Source: Calendula officinalis
Taxonomy: Eukaryota > Streptophyta > Magnoliopsida > Asterales > Asteraceae
Length of the DNA stretch: 64,000 nt
Assembly (NCBI GenBank): GCA_963853835.1
Contig: OY970835.1
Span: 7,121,501-7,185,500 of the forward strand
Direction of reading: 5' to 3'
The translations under genes were made by a program, and so were the position numbers. The notes below the pieces were generated by a model, which did not search any database, was not told the origin of the DNA, and saw nothing but the letters and a program-made list of their open reading frames with translations. Positions 10,080-23,329 of the stretch are shown piece by piece (the first letter of the stretch is position 1; each line of letters starts with the position of its first letter).

Positions 10080-10418
10080 TGTCAGTTTGTGGGGTTCCAT
10101 CTTAAAACCAATTGGTTGTAAGAGGGGTAGCCCAGGACCCTTATAAGCACATTACTGGTTTATATCTTGTCCAATGTGGGACATCTCAACACGCCCCCTC
10201 ACGCGTGGCGTCATTTTTTTTCGCGCCTAACACGTGGATATTTATGGGTTACGTGGGGTCCGTGTGGCCGTTTGACCAACTACGGATGAACCTTGCTCTG
10301 ATACCATGTCAGTTTGTGGGGTTGCATCTTAAAACCAATTGGTTGTAAGAGGAGTAGCCCAGGACCCTTATAAGCACATTACTGGTTTATATCTTGTCCA
10401 ATGTGGGACATCTCAACA
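10080..10418 (-). mobile_element. TRIM retrotransposon, 339 bp, complete, in terpene synthase intron 2
   Basis: Two 112-base terminal repeats (10080-10191 and 10307-10418) flank a 115-base internal part. Read on the minus strand, each LTR begins TGTTGAGATGTCCCACATTG and ends CTGACA. The primer-binding site TGGTATCAGAGCA (complement of 10294-10306) directly adjoins the 5' LTR, and a G-rich tract precedes the 3' LTR. The target duplication CAAGT is at 10075-10079 and 10419-10423. It has no coding capacity and would have moved with proteins from another element. Confidence 0.92.
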
Positions 10419-10472
10419 CAAGTAACTTGTGATTTGTGTAGTTAATGGTTCTAAACTTTTTATTAATTATAC

Positions 10473-10687
10473 CCGATGAGATGTTAAAGCCTTGTTGTCG
10501 TAGGATTCGGAAACAAAGAGAAGTGCTTTGGAGGTTGTTATTATCCGAGGCATTGAACTACATCAATAAGTTCTATCAACTTCATATGACGCATTGCTTC
10601 ATTGGAAGCTTTGAGGATGAATTCTTTTCTCACTTCTTCCTTGAGTTCTTCAACAAGTTGTTTATAATCCATAACTAAATCTTCTGT
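10473..10687 (-). pseudogene. Terpene synthase pseudogene exon 2, internally deleted
   Basis: It opens after an AG acceptor (10689-10688) with TEDLVMDYKQLVEELKEEV and reads to VVQCLG, where TAATAA follows in frame. The family reading resumes a few bases on in a shifted frame (NNLQSTSLCFRILRQQGFN) to the donor at 10472. The exon is 215 bases, so roughly 26 residues of the usual sequence are missing and the frame is lost. Confidence 0.85.
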
Positions 10688-10773
10688 CTGCGTGTGCAAA
10701 TTAAGAACTTAGAATTAAGATGATGTTTTCCTTAAAAATGGACAATCAATAAATCACATAGAAACATAAAAAC

Positions 10774-10902
10774 CTCATCATGTGTAAGAAACTGATCCCC
10801 CCATATGCTAGCATTCGGCTTCATAGTGTTCCGGATAACATCTTGCTTTGTGCTAGACGGGGATGACGAGAAGGAAACACTAGAAACTGGTAAAGCTGAC
10901 AT
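10774..10902 (-). pseudogene. Terpene synthase pseudogene exon 1
   Basis: This exon has 43 codons from ATG at 10902. It is Ser-rich at the start (SSVSFSSSPSS) and then KPNASIWGDQFLTHDE, the family's conserved start of the folded domain. It ends GAG before a GT donor (10773-10772). It has no plastid transit peptide, consistent with a cytosolic sesquiterpene enzyme. Confidence 0.85.
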
Positions 10903-11039
10903 CGGAATTCTTTTAAGTTTGGTGAGCTATAGAAAATTCTAAAACAAAGTAAAAGATATATATAAGGAGGTTCAAGTAATGTTAATAAAATATAACATTT
11001 GAGACACGTAAACATATAAATCTAAAAATCCTAAAACCT
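10903..11039. other. Short upstream region of the terpene synthase pseudogene
   Basis: These are 137 AT-rich bases between the exon 1 ATG and the start of LINE similarity. No clear TATA box at a convincing position. The LINE in the same orientation has cut the gene off from its promoter. Confidence 0.4.
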
Positions 11040-11323
11040 CCTAGTAGGACAGTGAAGGTAAACCTCTATCTAACCGGTCCTAGTACTAGTATTGCAAGAG
11101 CTCCTATCTAAGATCATATCCTCGGAAAGTTCAAAATCCTTCTGATCGATCTTCATAACTTCCTCCACTCACGCTATGGTCTACCCTTTTTCTCTGTCCC
11201 GTCGATTGTGATGCTTTTAACTGGCGCGAACTGTGTCTCCTCTTGATATGTCCATATCATCTCAGTCGTTTTTCCCTCAGCTTGTTGATGATAACCTCTA
11301 CTTCAAGTCCTCCCCTAAAGAAT
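11040..11323 (-). mobile_element. LINE remnant, 3' end of ORF2 (antisense), segment 1
   Basis: On the minus strand broken frames give the C-terminal region of a plant LINE ORF2 (words such as LSEDMILDRSS near the end). The coding sequence resumes at 32825 beyond the inserted array: bases AGAAT at 11319-11323 and 32825-32829 are the duplicated target. Many stops make it a dead copy. The 3' poly-A end is not identifiable. Confidence 0.7.
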
Positions 11324-14300
11324 TGTCACACCCCGCCAAAACTGGTTTTGCGGAAGAACGGGCGTGCGACTTACATCGGATATCACAACAATCGATCCAT
11401 AGTAAAACATAGCATAAAAATGGATTACCAATCGTTAAACTTTTACAAATACAACGTAAATTGTTTAGGACACTCGATATGAGTAAAATGTCTATTATAT
11501 AGACTTTAAGTTGACTTCGTACTAGATAAAATACGATTTTCCAAAAGTGGTAATCCGGTTTGTTCAAATGCCATGCAAAATACTTCAAGCTAAAGTACCT
11601 GAGAAAACATATTAGAAAAAGTGTCAACACAAAGGTTGGTGAGTTCACAGGTTTTATGACTATAAATCGTTGATTTATTCCAAAATGTTTGTCAGTACAA
11701 CTCGTGTACTAAAATAATCGTTGAAGATTTGTTGGTACAATTTTTGTAGTAAATAACATTTAGATACCGTTTCAAGACCATGAAACCAAATTCACACATG
11801 TTCAGTGCTTAATACACTCTTGTAAAATGTTTTAACTCTATAAAACATAATTTGCATATGGTCGGTGCGTAAAACCATTTCAACATGATTTTAGAAAGGT
11901 AGGTCGTTTAGTACAAATCCATGTACGTTCAAGTTTACGTGTTCCAAATCCATGAAACATAATTGTTTAATTTAGTGCGTAATCCCTCATAAGCTAGCTA
12001 GGCGTACAAGTTAAAGTATAAGTTCATGAGCCTGTAATCAAACCTAAATCCGCCTTTACCTAGGCATGTCGAGTCCACGACGTTTTAATAGAATATATAT
12101 CTCATATGTTATACGGCTAGAGCGACTAGCCATGAGCGGGGGATCAAGCCCGAATAGTACTACTCATATATTCGTTGGCTAACTATAGTTGATGATTACA
12201 GTAATGTTAGATCTAAACGATCTGGCGATAGGATGGTCGTCTATCAACTCACGGTTATACAAAGATTAATGTCGCAAAATATAGTTTTTCCATACAGGTC
12301 TTCGTTAAGACCTTTTCGTAAAAATACTTGTTTGAGTATGTCTTTTAAATAAAAGTTATCTCAAAAGGATAGTTTATCCAAGTTTCCACAAAGACTAATT
12401 GTACCAAAATATTTCTCATAAATGTCTTTCAAAAGACCAGTTGTATCAAATACTTGTTTAAGCATGACACGTCACGTTAAAGGTTATCAAATACCAAAAT
12501 GTATAAACATATAGTTATAAAACAGTTAATATGTTTCTCACCCCAAAACAGTTAGAAATGCGGTAAAAAGTGGGGCTGTGAAAACTCACAAATTATTCAT
12601 TATAAAAATAATTGAACAAGTATATGTTTTCTCCCCCAGATAAAAATAGTTATAAAACAGTAAAAGTGAGGCCATGAAACTCACCTGATTAGCTTAGATG
12701 TTAGCAAGCAATAAATATGAACGATAGTGTCTGATAATACGCTTCAGCTACCTATAGGTGTAAGGTAAAATAACAATAAGTTGACGGCAATAAAAGCGCG
12801 TCTATGCAAGCAGCTCACTCAATTGATGTTTTTAATGCCTTTAGACACGAGTGGTTCTTTAGTGATTTTATAAACACATTTGTTTTAATTTATCAATAAA
12901 TTTGTATTATTTGAATTAATGGTCATTCTTCACATATACTAAGTTTAACTCGAGATTGCTTACTACCATCATGGTAGCATGGACTCCTCAACTATTTTTC
13001 AAAGTTTAATATGTACTGAATTATTATTTATACTCCATTTTCTTACTGCCATTACACGATGGCTTAGCTATACTCCATTTACTTAAAGGAGTTCGTTTAT
13101 TTATTTATTTTAGTTCCTTTTTGCCATTTCATGCCTACACTTGTGTTTTTGAATTTAACATGATTCTTAAATAATTAAGTAATTGAGTTTTCTTTTGTTT
13201 TAAAATAAATTATGAATTCATTTCACATGATTAACGGGATAAATTTTAACACCTCCATGTTTCTTTTCTTTTTTGTAGTTATTATAATAATCAACATAAG
13301 ATGTGCATGACGTGTAAGAATGATGCTCTAGTTTATTTCAGTCGCTATTAGTTTGTTTGCAGGGACGTTTAGTTCAGAATTTACATATTCCCAATTATAT
13401 ATAATGCTTATATCATGACTTTTAAGTTTTAACAAATATTTGGAACCAAGTATTTGTCACGGTTAACTTTAGAAACTCAATTCTTGGTTTGTAATTAAGT
13501 TTTAGACATGGTTCTTCTTTTGGTTAGAGTTTTCAATAAAGATGTATATTTTCTTGTGAGTGAACTTTACTAGCATAAAACACATAGATCTAGAGATTTA
13601 AACAAGAGAAGAGATGTATTCTCACAAAGGTTTTCAGGTTGATAGTTTGTAGTTTAGATGAGTTCTTTCTCCTTTTCCAAAGCACCAAATGAAGTTGTTT
13701 TTCTTGACTAATTTCTTAAAATGAAGTACAAATGAGTATATAATAAAAATCTAAGAAATAAATGAAGTGAAAAGTCAAGAAATCAAAGCTTACACAAAGA
13801 AAATGAAGATCAAGCTTCTGGACGGCAGCCTGAAGGTTGATTTCGATAGTCTTCCAGTGGTTAAATGAGTGTTTTAAAAGTGGAATGTTGTAGAGAATGT
13901 TTCTATGGTGATTTGGAGCTTTGAATCACTTAATTTGGAGTTAAAATGAGCAAGATATGAAGATTTTAGTGATGTTGTGTGGGAGGAAATTTCAAATCCG
14001 GATTTTGTTTTGATAAGTTTTCTTGAGTTGATTTTTGAGGTTGCAAGTGTGAAATGAGAGGGAATATGGATATTAGATATTGGAGGGAAGTTAAAGACCT
14101 TTGGGCATTCACGAGATCTATCACTTCATTGATTAGTCCTTTAATTGTGTAAGAGAAAAGATGGAGCAATGTGAAGTTGATAGGGGTGTGGTGTGGCGGT
14201 GGCTCTTGGCCGTGAAAAGAGGCGACACAGGGAAAGGACAAGGAGCTTTATTTGACATGTCAAGTCCAAGTAATAAAAAAAATGTAGATTAAATATTTAA

Positions 14301-14814
14301 GATATTAGGCATACATATGTATTTGTTTCATCGAACGGTGTATTATTTTAACCTAGGTTTTATTCGATAATTAACGATGGTTAATTACTAGTTGAGAAAT
14401 ATTATTTTGGATAATTATTTTAAGCATCCGCGTTATATATTTTGTATTAACTTTACAAGTTCTTTGTCTTCGACACCGGTAGCGTTTCCTTCGTTATATA
14501 TATTTTTTTTGTAATGGTTAGTTCGGTTAAGATGTATTTTGTTATAAAAATATAAACTTATATTTTTTTTATACGATTTCAAATTTATTTTACATTTCGT
14601 CATCAAATCTCTAAATTTATGATTTTCTACCGGATAAAGTACTGATAAATTGGCGTGCGCACAAATAGATGTGTACTATTGACACATGATATGAGTTATT
14701 TCTAGACTAAAAAAAATGATAAGTAATGTTTTATTTGATAGTCAATATGTTATATAAAAAGTGATCGGTTACAATCGGTGTCGAGAGAACGACTTGTTTT
14801 CAAGGGTTGTCACA
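11324..14814 (-). repeat. Gypsy-type array, LTR 1
   Basis: This LTR is 3491 bases, from TGTCACACCCCG to AAGGGTTGTCACA on the plus strand. It is the leftmost copy, adjoining the LINE. Marker bases: G at 11350 (A in the other three), A at 12674, C at 13076, G at 14632. Minus-strand frames of 91-119 codons inside it look like chance openings: no family match and no conserved domain recognised. Confidence 0.93.
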
Positions 14815-17327
14815 TTCTCTCCCTGTTAAAAGAATTTCGTCCCGAAATTCAAGATGATTTACTACCGGTTTGCATCTCTAGGAACAAGTCCGCGTATTTA
14901 CGTTTTATATTGCCTTCCCGTCCCCAAGCAAATTTAGGACTTTAGCAAAGAATTTAGGTACACTTCAACTAGTTATACCTAACTCCTATACGACTGAGTC
15001 TATAAATCAAAGATTCTGATTGATTCCTTGGTGATTGATTTGTATATTTCGTATTTCCTACGTCAAATATTTCTTTTTCTTTATCTCTCCACATAAATTA
15101 GTTTTTGTGTCAAAATAATAATTATTTTACTAATTCTAGAATTTGACACTTATTTCGTATAATGTGAAACAATGGATGTCCATCTTTGTGTAGAGAATAT
15201 ATGTTAAATCAAACATCATGTAAAATATAATATTTTTATGCTATTGATATTTATTTCATCTCACTTTAATTTTTTCGTTAGTTGTTAGAAATATCACTTT
15301 TTAAACGCGCTCCAACATACGAGTTAGAATTCCTCATTAGTAAACATATTACCTTGATTTTCATTTTGGGCAATTTAAGTTGGTCAAATAAATGTTCTTA
15401 TAGACCCAAATAATAGTTTTAGAACTATGGAATAATAGATTAAGAATATTATTAAATGTTATTATTATTACCCAAATTATCATACAATTTGAAGATTTAT
15501 GTGTATCATGAACTCATAATAAACCATGTGTTATTGTTATACTATAACGAAGATGCGATTAAATAGGTAACTGTAAGGCTTTAGATCTCAATTAATCTAA
15601 TCTATATGAAAAACGACACAACTTATTTATAATAAAAAAAAAACGACAAACTATACAAGTCATTTAAATATTTGGTTTTACTACCGGTTTTTATGTATAC
15701 AAACATCGGCTTTCTATAATTGGTAAAACTAGCATATATATTTATAGTATTAAATTGACTTTTGCACGTTTTCAACAATTTGGATGATATAATAATGAGG
15801 GTGAATCGATTTCATGCATAAATATACATTTTATCATGAATAAGTTTGGGTCGCTTACTATTGTTCATTCCTAACGCGACATCTTCTAATTTCAGATATT
15901 GTTATGTATTTATTTATCCCCACTCTTTCTTGAGTGGTTCGATGTCAATACGAATTTTATCGTTTGTAGAGATCTTATAACGTGACCAGTTCACTCAACA
16001 TTGTCGTTAATTTCAAGTTCCTGTTATTAGCCAGGTGGGATCCTTTCCAAAGCGTGACCCTTTTGTTTTGTTTTTTTTTTTTTTTGTTTTTTTTTTTTGT
16101 TTTTTTTTTCCATGTTTGAAATCTATATTAAACCCCGAAAACGAAACCCATTTTGAGACTACTACCTTTGTTAAATAAATCCCCATTTAGGTCTGCGTTC
16201 AACATTATGCAAGATATGTGCGTAAGTAAAATAAATAGTACTCTAATTTAGCTACTATCTAAGAATGCTTTTGATCCTTAGGATAATTTATGATTTCAAA
16301 AAGCTTTTGTTTACCTATTACTTCCTTGGTTTGAAAATCCATAATTATATTTAACTAGTTATGATGTAGTTTTTAGAAACATGTGAAACCTTACATAAAT
16401 TAAGATATCATTAACTAATCACGGTCATCTCTTATATAGTCCTCTTTATTTATATAAATTTTTTTTACACAAGTATTAATTTTTAACCCAACACCGCTCG
16501 TTTGGCGGCATGCTATCTACGAGTTATTAATGCAATAACCCATATTTTGGTTGTCTATCCATATTATTTTCAAAACTATCTGTATGTCAAACCTTATATT
16601 TGTTCAAGTTTGTGATTACAAAAAGTTGTATATTTATATATGTGACATCTTGATTTCTTTCATGACACTTTTTGAAAGATGATTAAAGTGTATTGATGTA
16701 GCTTTTCAAAGTTGACAAAAGAAATGTCAAGCTCTATTTTATTTTTCTTAGTTTCCTTCTTCTTCTTTTTTTTGTAATCCATGACTCTGATAATTCTACA
16801 TTGTAGTATGCCATTATAAACACGTTGGCCACCCGTTTTTATAATATCATTGTACAATATTTCGTCATCATAATCACTTCCTACTTTTATTCATGGATTA
16901 TCGTACCTTCCTCGCGTACTCTTGTTGTATGCTTAACATATGAAATTATGAGATTCAGTTAAAGGATTTATGTCTGTGAAACAATTCTCATAAGTATTCT
17001 ACAAAATTTATTCGTGATTAGGGTATATTCTGAATTATCCACTGTGATAGATGACATGTGGCATCTTTGTGATTTAGACATTATATTGACTCGTAGTGTG
17101 TACGGAGATTAGGGTAGGTGTATTGTGCATAGTGTAAGAGTACAACGTGTAGTGTAGGTATAAGCACATTACCTACAACTAAGGCATATAATGTTCTATC
17201 TACTGTATCCATTTAGATTATATGCAATGCGACACTATATGCAATGAAAACGTTTTGACCAAAAATCTTTTCGTTTATAGACTAGACTCTTACTAGTTCA
17301 CTATAACCAATGGCTCTGATACCAATC
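14815..17327 (-). other. Gypsy-type array, internal domain 1
   Basis: These 2513 bases lie between the polypurine tract (14815-14825) and the PBS (17311-17324). There is no long open frame. It contains a T-rich tract interrupted by single Gs at 16066-16110 whose structure differs in each copy, and an AT-rich body. Gag and almost all of pol are gone. Confidence 0.88.
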
Positions 17328-20300
17328 TGTCACACCCCGCCAAAACTGGTTTTACGGAAGAACGGGCGTGCGACTTACATCGGATATCACAACAATCGAT
17401 CCATAGTAAAACATAGCATAAAAATGGATTACCAATCGTTAAACTTTTACAAATACAACGTAAATTGTTTAGGACACTCGATATGAGTAAAATGTCTATT
17501 ATATAGACTTTAAGTTGACTTCGTACTAGATAAAATACGATTTTCCAAAAGTGGTAATCCGGTTTGTTCAAATGCCATGCAAAATACTTCAAGCTAAAGT
17601 ACCTGAGAAAACATATTAGAAAAAGTGTCAACACAAAGGTTGGTGAGTTCACAGGTTTTATGACTATAAATCGTTGATTTATTCCAAAATGTTTGTCAGT
17701 ACAACTCGTGTACTAAAATAATCGTTGAAGATTTGTTGGTACAATTTTTGTAGTAAATAACATTTAGATACCGTTTCAAGACCATGAAACCAAATTCACA
17801 CATGTTCAGTGCTTAATACACTCTTGTAAAATGTTTTAACTCTATAAAACATAATTTGCATATGGTCGGTGCGTAAAACCATTTCAACATGATTTTAGAA
17901 AGGTAGGTCGTTTAGTACAAATCCATGTACGTTCAAGTTTACGTGTTCCAAATCCATGAAACATAATTGTTTAATTTAGTGCGTAATCCCTCATAAGCTA
18001 GCTAGGCGTACAAGTTAAAGTATAAGTTCATGAGCCTGTAATCAAACCTAAATCCGCCTTTACCTAGGCATGTCGAGTCCACGACGTTTTAATAGAATAT
18101 ATATCTCATATGTTATACGGCTAGAGCGACTAGCCATGAGCGGGGGATCAAGCCCGAATAGTACTACTCATATATTCGTTGGCTAACTATAGTTGATGAT
18201 TACAGTAATGTTAGATCTAAACGATCTGGCGATAGGATGGTCGTCTATCAACTCACGGTTATACAAAGATTAATGTCGCAAAATATAGTTTTTCCATACA
18301 GGTCTTCGTTAAGACCTTTTCGTAAAAATACTTGTTTGAGTATGTCTTTTAAATAAAAGTTATCTCAAAAGGATAGTTTATCCAAGTTTCCACAAAGACT
18401 AATTGTACCAAAATATTTCTCATAAATGTCTTTCAAAAGACCAGTTGTATCAAATACTTGTTTAAGCATGACACGTCACGTTAAAGGTTATCAAATACCA
18501 AAATGTATAAACATATAGTTATAAAACAGTTAATATGTTTCTCACCCCAAAACAGTTAGAAATGCGGTAAAAAGTGGGGCTGTGAAAACTCACAAATTAT
18601 TCATTATAAAAATAATTGAACAAGTATATGTTTTCTCCCCCAGATAAAAATAGTTATAAAACAGTAAAAGTGAGGCCGTGAAACTCACCTGATTAGCTTA
18701 GATGTTAGCAAGCAATAAATATGAACGATAGTGTCTGATAATACGCTTCAGCTACCTATAGGTGTAAGGTAAAATAACAATAAGTTGACGGCAATAAAAG
18801 CGCGTCTATGCAAGCAGCTCACTCAATTGATGTTTTTAATGCCTTTAGACACGAGTGGTTCTTTAGTGATTTTATAAACACATTTGTTTTAATTTATCAA
18901 TAAATTTGTATTATTTGAATTAATGGTCATTCTTCACATATACTAAGTTTAACTCGAGATTGCTTACTACCATCATGGTAGCATGGACTCCTCAACTATT
19001 TTTCAAAGTTTAATATGTACTGAATTATTATTTATACTCCATTTTCTTACTGCCATTACACGATGGCTTAGCTATACTCCATTTACTTAAAGGAGTTCGT
19101 TTATTTATTTATTTTAGTTCCTTTTTGCCATTTCATGCCTACACTTGTGTTTTTGAATTTAACATGATTCTTAAATAATTAAGTAATTGAGTTTTCTTTT
19201 GTTTTAAAATAAATTATGAATTCATTTCACATGATTAACGGGATAAATTTTAACACCTCCATGTTTCTTTTCTTTTTTGTAGTTATTATAATAATCAACA
19301 TAAGATGTGCATGACGTGTAAGAATGATGCTCTAGTTTATTTCAGTCGCTATTAGTTTGTTTGCAGGGACGTTTAGTTCAGAATTTACATATTCCCAATT
19401 ATATATAATGCTTATATCATGACTTTTAAGTTTTAACAAATATTTGGAACCAAGTATTTGTCACGGTTAACTTTAGAAACTCAATTCTTGGTTTGTAATT
19501 AAGTTTTAGACATGGTTCTTCTTTTGGTTAGAGTTTTCAATAAAGATGTATATTTTCTTGTGAGTGAACTTTACTAGCATAAAACACATAGATCTAGAGA
19601 TTTAAACAAGAGAAGAGATGTATTCTCACAAAGGTTTTCAGGTTGATAGTTTGTAGTTTAGATGAGTTCTTTCTCCTTTTCCAAAGCACCAAATGAAGTT
19701 GTTTTTCTTGACTAATTTCTTAAAATGAAGTACAAATGAGTATATAATAAAAATCTAAGAAATAAATGAAGTGAAAAGTCAAGAAATCAAAGCTTACACA
19801 AAGAAAATGAAGATCAAGCTTCTGGACGGCAGCCTGAAGGTTGATTTCGATAGTCTTCCAGTGGTTAAATGAGTGTTTTAAAAGTGGAATGTTGTAGAGA
19901 ATGTTTCTATGGTGATTTGGAGCTTTGAATCACTTAATTTGGAGTTAAAATGAGCAAGATATGAAGATTTTAGTGATGTTGTGTGGGAGGAAATTTCAAA
20001 TCCGGATTTTGTTTTGATAAGTTTTCTTGAGTTGATTTTTGAGGTTGCAAGTGTGAAATGAGAGGGAATATGGATATTAGATATTGGAGGGAAGTTAAAG
20101 ACCTTTGGGCATTCACGAGATCTATCACTTCATTGATTAGTCCTTTAATTGTGTAAGAGAAAAGATGGAGCAATGTGAAGTTGATAGGGGTGTGGTGTGG
20201 CGGTGGCTCTTGGCCGTGAAAAGAGGCGACACAGGGAAAGGACAAGGAGCTTTATTTGACATGTCAAGTCCAAGTAATAAAAAAAATGTAGATTAAATAT

Positions 20301-20818
20301 TTAAGATATTAGGCATACATATGTATTTGTTTCATCGAACGGTGTATTATTTTAACCTAGGTTTTATTCGATAATTAACGATGGTTAATTACTAGTTGAG
20401 AAATATTATTTTGGATAATTATTTTAAGCATCCGCGTTATATATTTTGTATTAACTTTACAAGTTCTTTGTCTTCGACACCGGTAGCGTTTCCTTCGTTA
20501 TATATATTTTTTTTGTAATGGTTAGTTCGGTTAAGATGTATTTTGTTATAAAAATATAAACTTATATTTTTTTTATACGATTTCAAATTTATTTTACATT
20601 TCGTCATCAAATCTCTAAATTTATGATTTTCTACCAGATAAAGTACTGATAAATTGGCGTGCGCACAAATAGATGTGTACTATTGACACATGATATGAGT
20701 TATTTCTAGACTAAAAAAAATGATAAGTAATGTTTTATTTGATAGTCAATATGTTATATAAAAAGTGATCGGTTACAATCGGTGTCGAGAGAACGACTTG
20801 TTTTCAAGGGTTGTCACA
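17328..20818 (-). repeat. Gypsy-type array, LTR 2
   Basis: This LTR is 3491 bases. Marker bases: A at 17354, CCG intact at 18676-18678, C at 19080, A at 20636. Confidence 0.93.
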
Positions 20819-23329
20819 TTCTCTCCCTGTTAAAAGAATTTCGTCCCGAAATTCAAGATGATTTACTACCGGTTTGCATCTCTAGGAACAAGTCCGCGTA
20901 TTTACGTTTTATATTGCCTTCCCGTCCCCAAGCAAATTTAGGACTTTAGCAAAGAATTTAGGTACACTTCAACTAGTTATACCTAACTCCTATACGACTG
21001 AGTCTATAAATCAAAGATTCTGATTGATTCCTTGGTGATTGATTTGTATATTTCGTATTTCCTACGTCAAATATTTCTTTTTCTTTATCTCTCCACATAA
21101 ATTAGTTTTTGTGTCAAAATAATAATTATTTTACTAATTCTAGAATTTGACACTTATTTCGTATAATGTGAAACAATGGATGTCCATCTTTGTGTAGAGA
21201 ATATATGTTAAATCAAACATCATGTAAAATATAATATTTTTATGCTATTGATATTTATTTCATCTCACTTTAATTTTTTCGTTAGTTGTTAGAAATATCA
21301 CTTTTTAAACGCGCTCCAACATACGAGTTAGAATTCCTCATTAGTAAACATATTACCTTGATTTTCATTTTGGGCAATTTAAGTTGGTCAAATAAATGTT
21401 CTTATAGACCCAAATAATAGTTTTAGAACTATGGAATAATAGATTAAGAATATTATTAAATGTTATTATTATTACCCAAATTATCATACAATTTGAAGAT
21501 TTATGTGTATCATGAACTCATAATAAACCATGTGTTATTGTTATACTATAACGAAGATGCGATTAAATAGGTAACTGTAAGGCTTTAGATCTCAATTAAT
21601 CTAATCTATATGAAAAACGACACAACTTATTTATAATAAAAAAAAAACGACAAACTATACAAGTCATTTAAATATTTGGTTTTACTACCGGTTTTTATGT
21701 ATACAAACATCGGCTTTCTATAATTGGTAAAACTAGCATATATATTTATAGTATTAAATTGACTTTTGCACGTTTTCAACAATTTGGATGATATAATAAT
21801 GAGGGTGAATCGATTTCATGCATAAATATACATTTTATCATGAATAAGTTTGGGTCGCTTACTATTGTTCATTCCTAACGCGACATCTTCTAATTTCAGT
21901 TATTGTTATGTATTTATTTATCCCCACTCTTTCTTGAGTGGTTCGATGTCAATACGAATTTTATCGTTTGTAGAGATCTTATAACGTGACCAGTTCACTC
22001 AACATTGTCGTTAATTTCAAGTTCCTGTTATTAGCCAGGTGGGATCCTTTCCAAAGCGTGACCCTTTTGTTTTGTTTTTTTTTTTTTGTTTTTTTTTTTT
22101 GTTTTTTTTTTCCATGTTTGAAATCTATATTAAACCCCGAAAACGAAACCCATTTTGAGACTACTACCTTTGTTAAATAAATCCCCATTTAGGTCTGCGT
22201 TCAACATTATGCAAGATATGTGCGTAAGTAAAATAAATAGTACTCTAATTTAGCTACTATCTAAGAATGCTTTTGATCCTTAGGATAATTTATGATTTCA
22301 AAAAGCTTTTGTTTACCTATTACTTCCTTGGTTTGAAAATCCATAATTATATTTAACTAGTTATGATGTAGTTTTTAGAAACATGTGAAACCTTACATAA
22401 ATTAAGATATCATTAACTAATCACGGTCATCTCTTATATAGTCCTCTTTATTTATATAAATTTTTTTTACACAAGTATTAATTTTTAACCCAACACCGCT
22501 CGTTTGGCGGCATGCTATCTACGAGTTATTAATGCAATAACCCATATTTTGGTTGTCTATCCATATTATTTTCAAAACTATCTGTATGTCAAACCTTATA
22601 TTTGTTCAAGTTTGTGATTACAAAAAGTTGTATATTTATATATGTGACATCTTGATTTCTTTCATGACACTTTTTGAAAGATGATTAAAGTGTATTGATG
22701 TAGCTTTTCAAAGTTGACAAAAGAAATGTCAAGCTCTATTTTATTTTTCTTAGTTTCCTTCTTCTTCTTTTTTTTGTAATCCATGACTCTGATAATTCTA
22801 CATTGTAGTATGCCATTATAAACACGTTGGCCACCCGTTTTTATAATATCATTGTACAATATTTCGTCATCATAATCACTTCCTACTTTTATTCATGGAT
22901 TATCGTACCTTCCTCGCGTACTCTTGTTGTATGCTTAACATATGAAATTATGAGATTCAGTTAAAGGATTTATGTCTGTGAAACAATTCTCATAAGTATT
23001 CTACAAAATTTATTCGTGATTAGGGTATATTCTGAATTATCCACTGTGATAGATGACATGTGGCATCTTTGTGATTTAGACATTATATTGACTCGTAGTG
23101 TGTACGGAGATTAGGGTAGGTGTATTGTGCATAGTGTAAGAGTACAACGTGTAGTGTAGGTATAAGCACATTACCTACAACTAAGGCATATAATGTTCTA
23201 TCTACTGTATCCATTTAGATTATATGCAATGCGACACTATATGCAATGAAAACGTTTTGACCAAAAATCTTTTCGTTTATAGACTAGACTCTTACTAGTT
23301 CACTATAACCAATGGCTCTGATACCAATC
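20819..23329 (-). other. Gypsy-type array, internal domain 2
   Basis: These 2511 bases are nearly identical to domain 1. They differ by a shorter T/G tract (22065-22112) and by sharing TTCAGTTATTG with domain 3, where domain 1 has TTCAGATATTG (15892-15902). No coding sequence. Confidence 0.88.

Larger units (their letters stand above)
7429..10902 (-). pseudogene. Sesquiterpene synthase (TPS-a type) pseudogene, exons 1-5 of 7
   Basis: Five exons on the minus strand match the plant sesquiterpene synthase gene plan. Exon 1 has the N-terminus and the KPNASIWGDQF motif, exon 2 the start of the helical N domain, exon 3 TDVQGILNLYEAA to MHKKELSQIC, exon 4 the metal-binding DDTFD, and exon 5 RWSISYLDVLPEYMKLIY. 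Sizes of exons 4 (219) and 5 (139) and all intron phases agree with the family. Exons 6-7, with the second metal-binding (NSE/DTE) motif, are absent. Four lesions are seen: a frameshifting internal deletion in exon 2, a stop in exon 4, a GC in place of the intron-3 acceptor AG, and loss of the 3' end. An active relative would cyclise farnesyl diphosphate in the cytosol. The product cannot be inferred. Confidence 0.88.
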
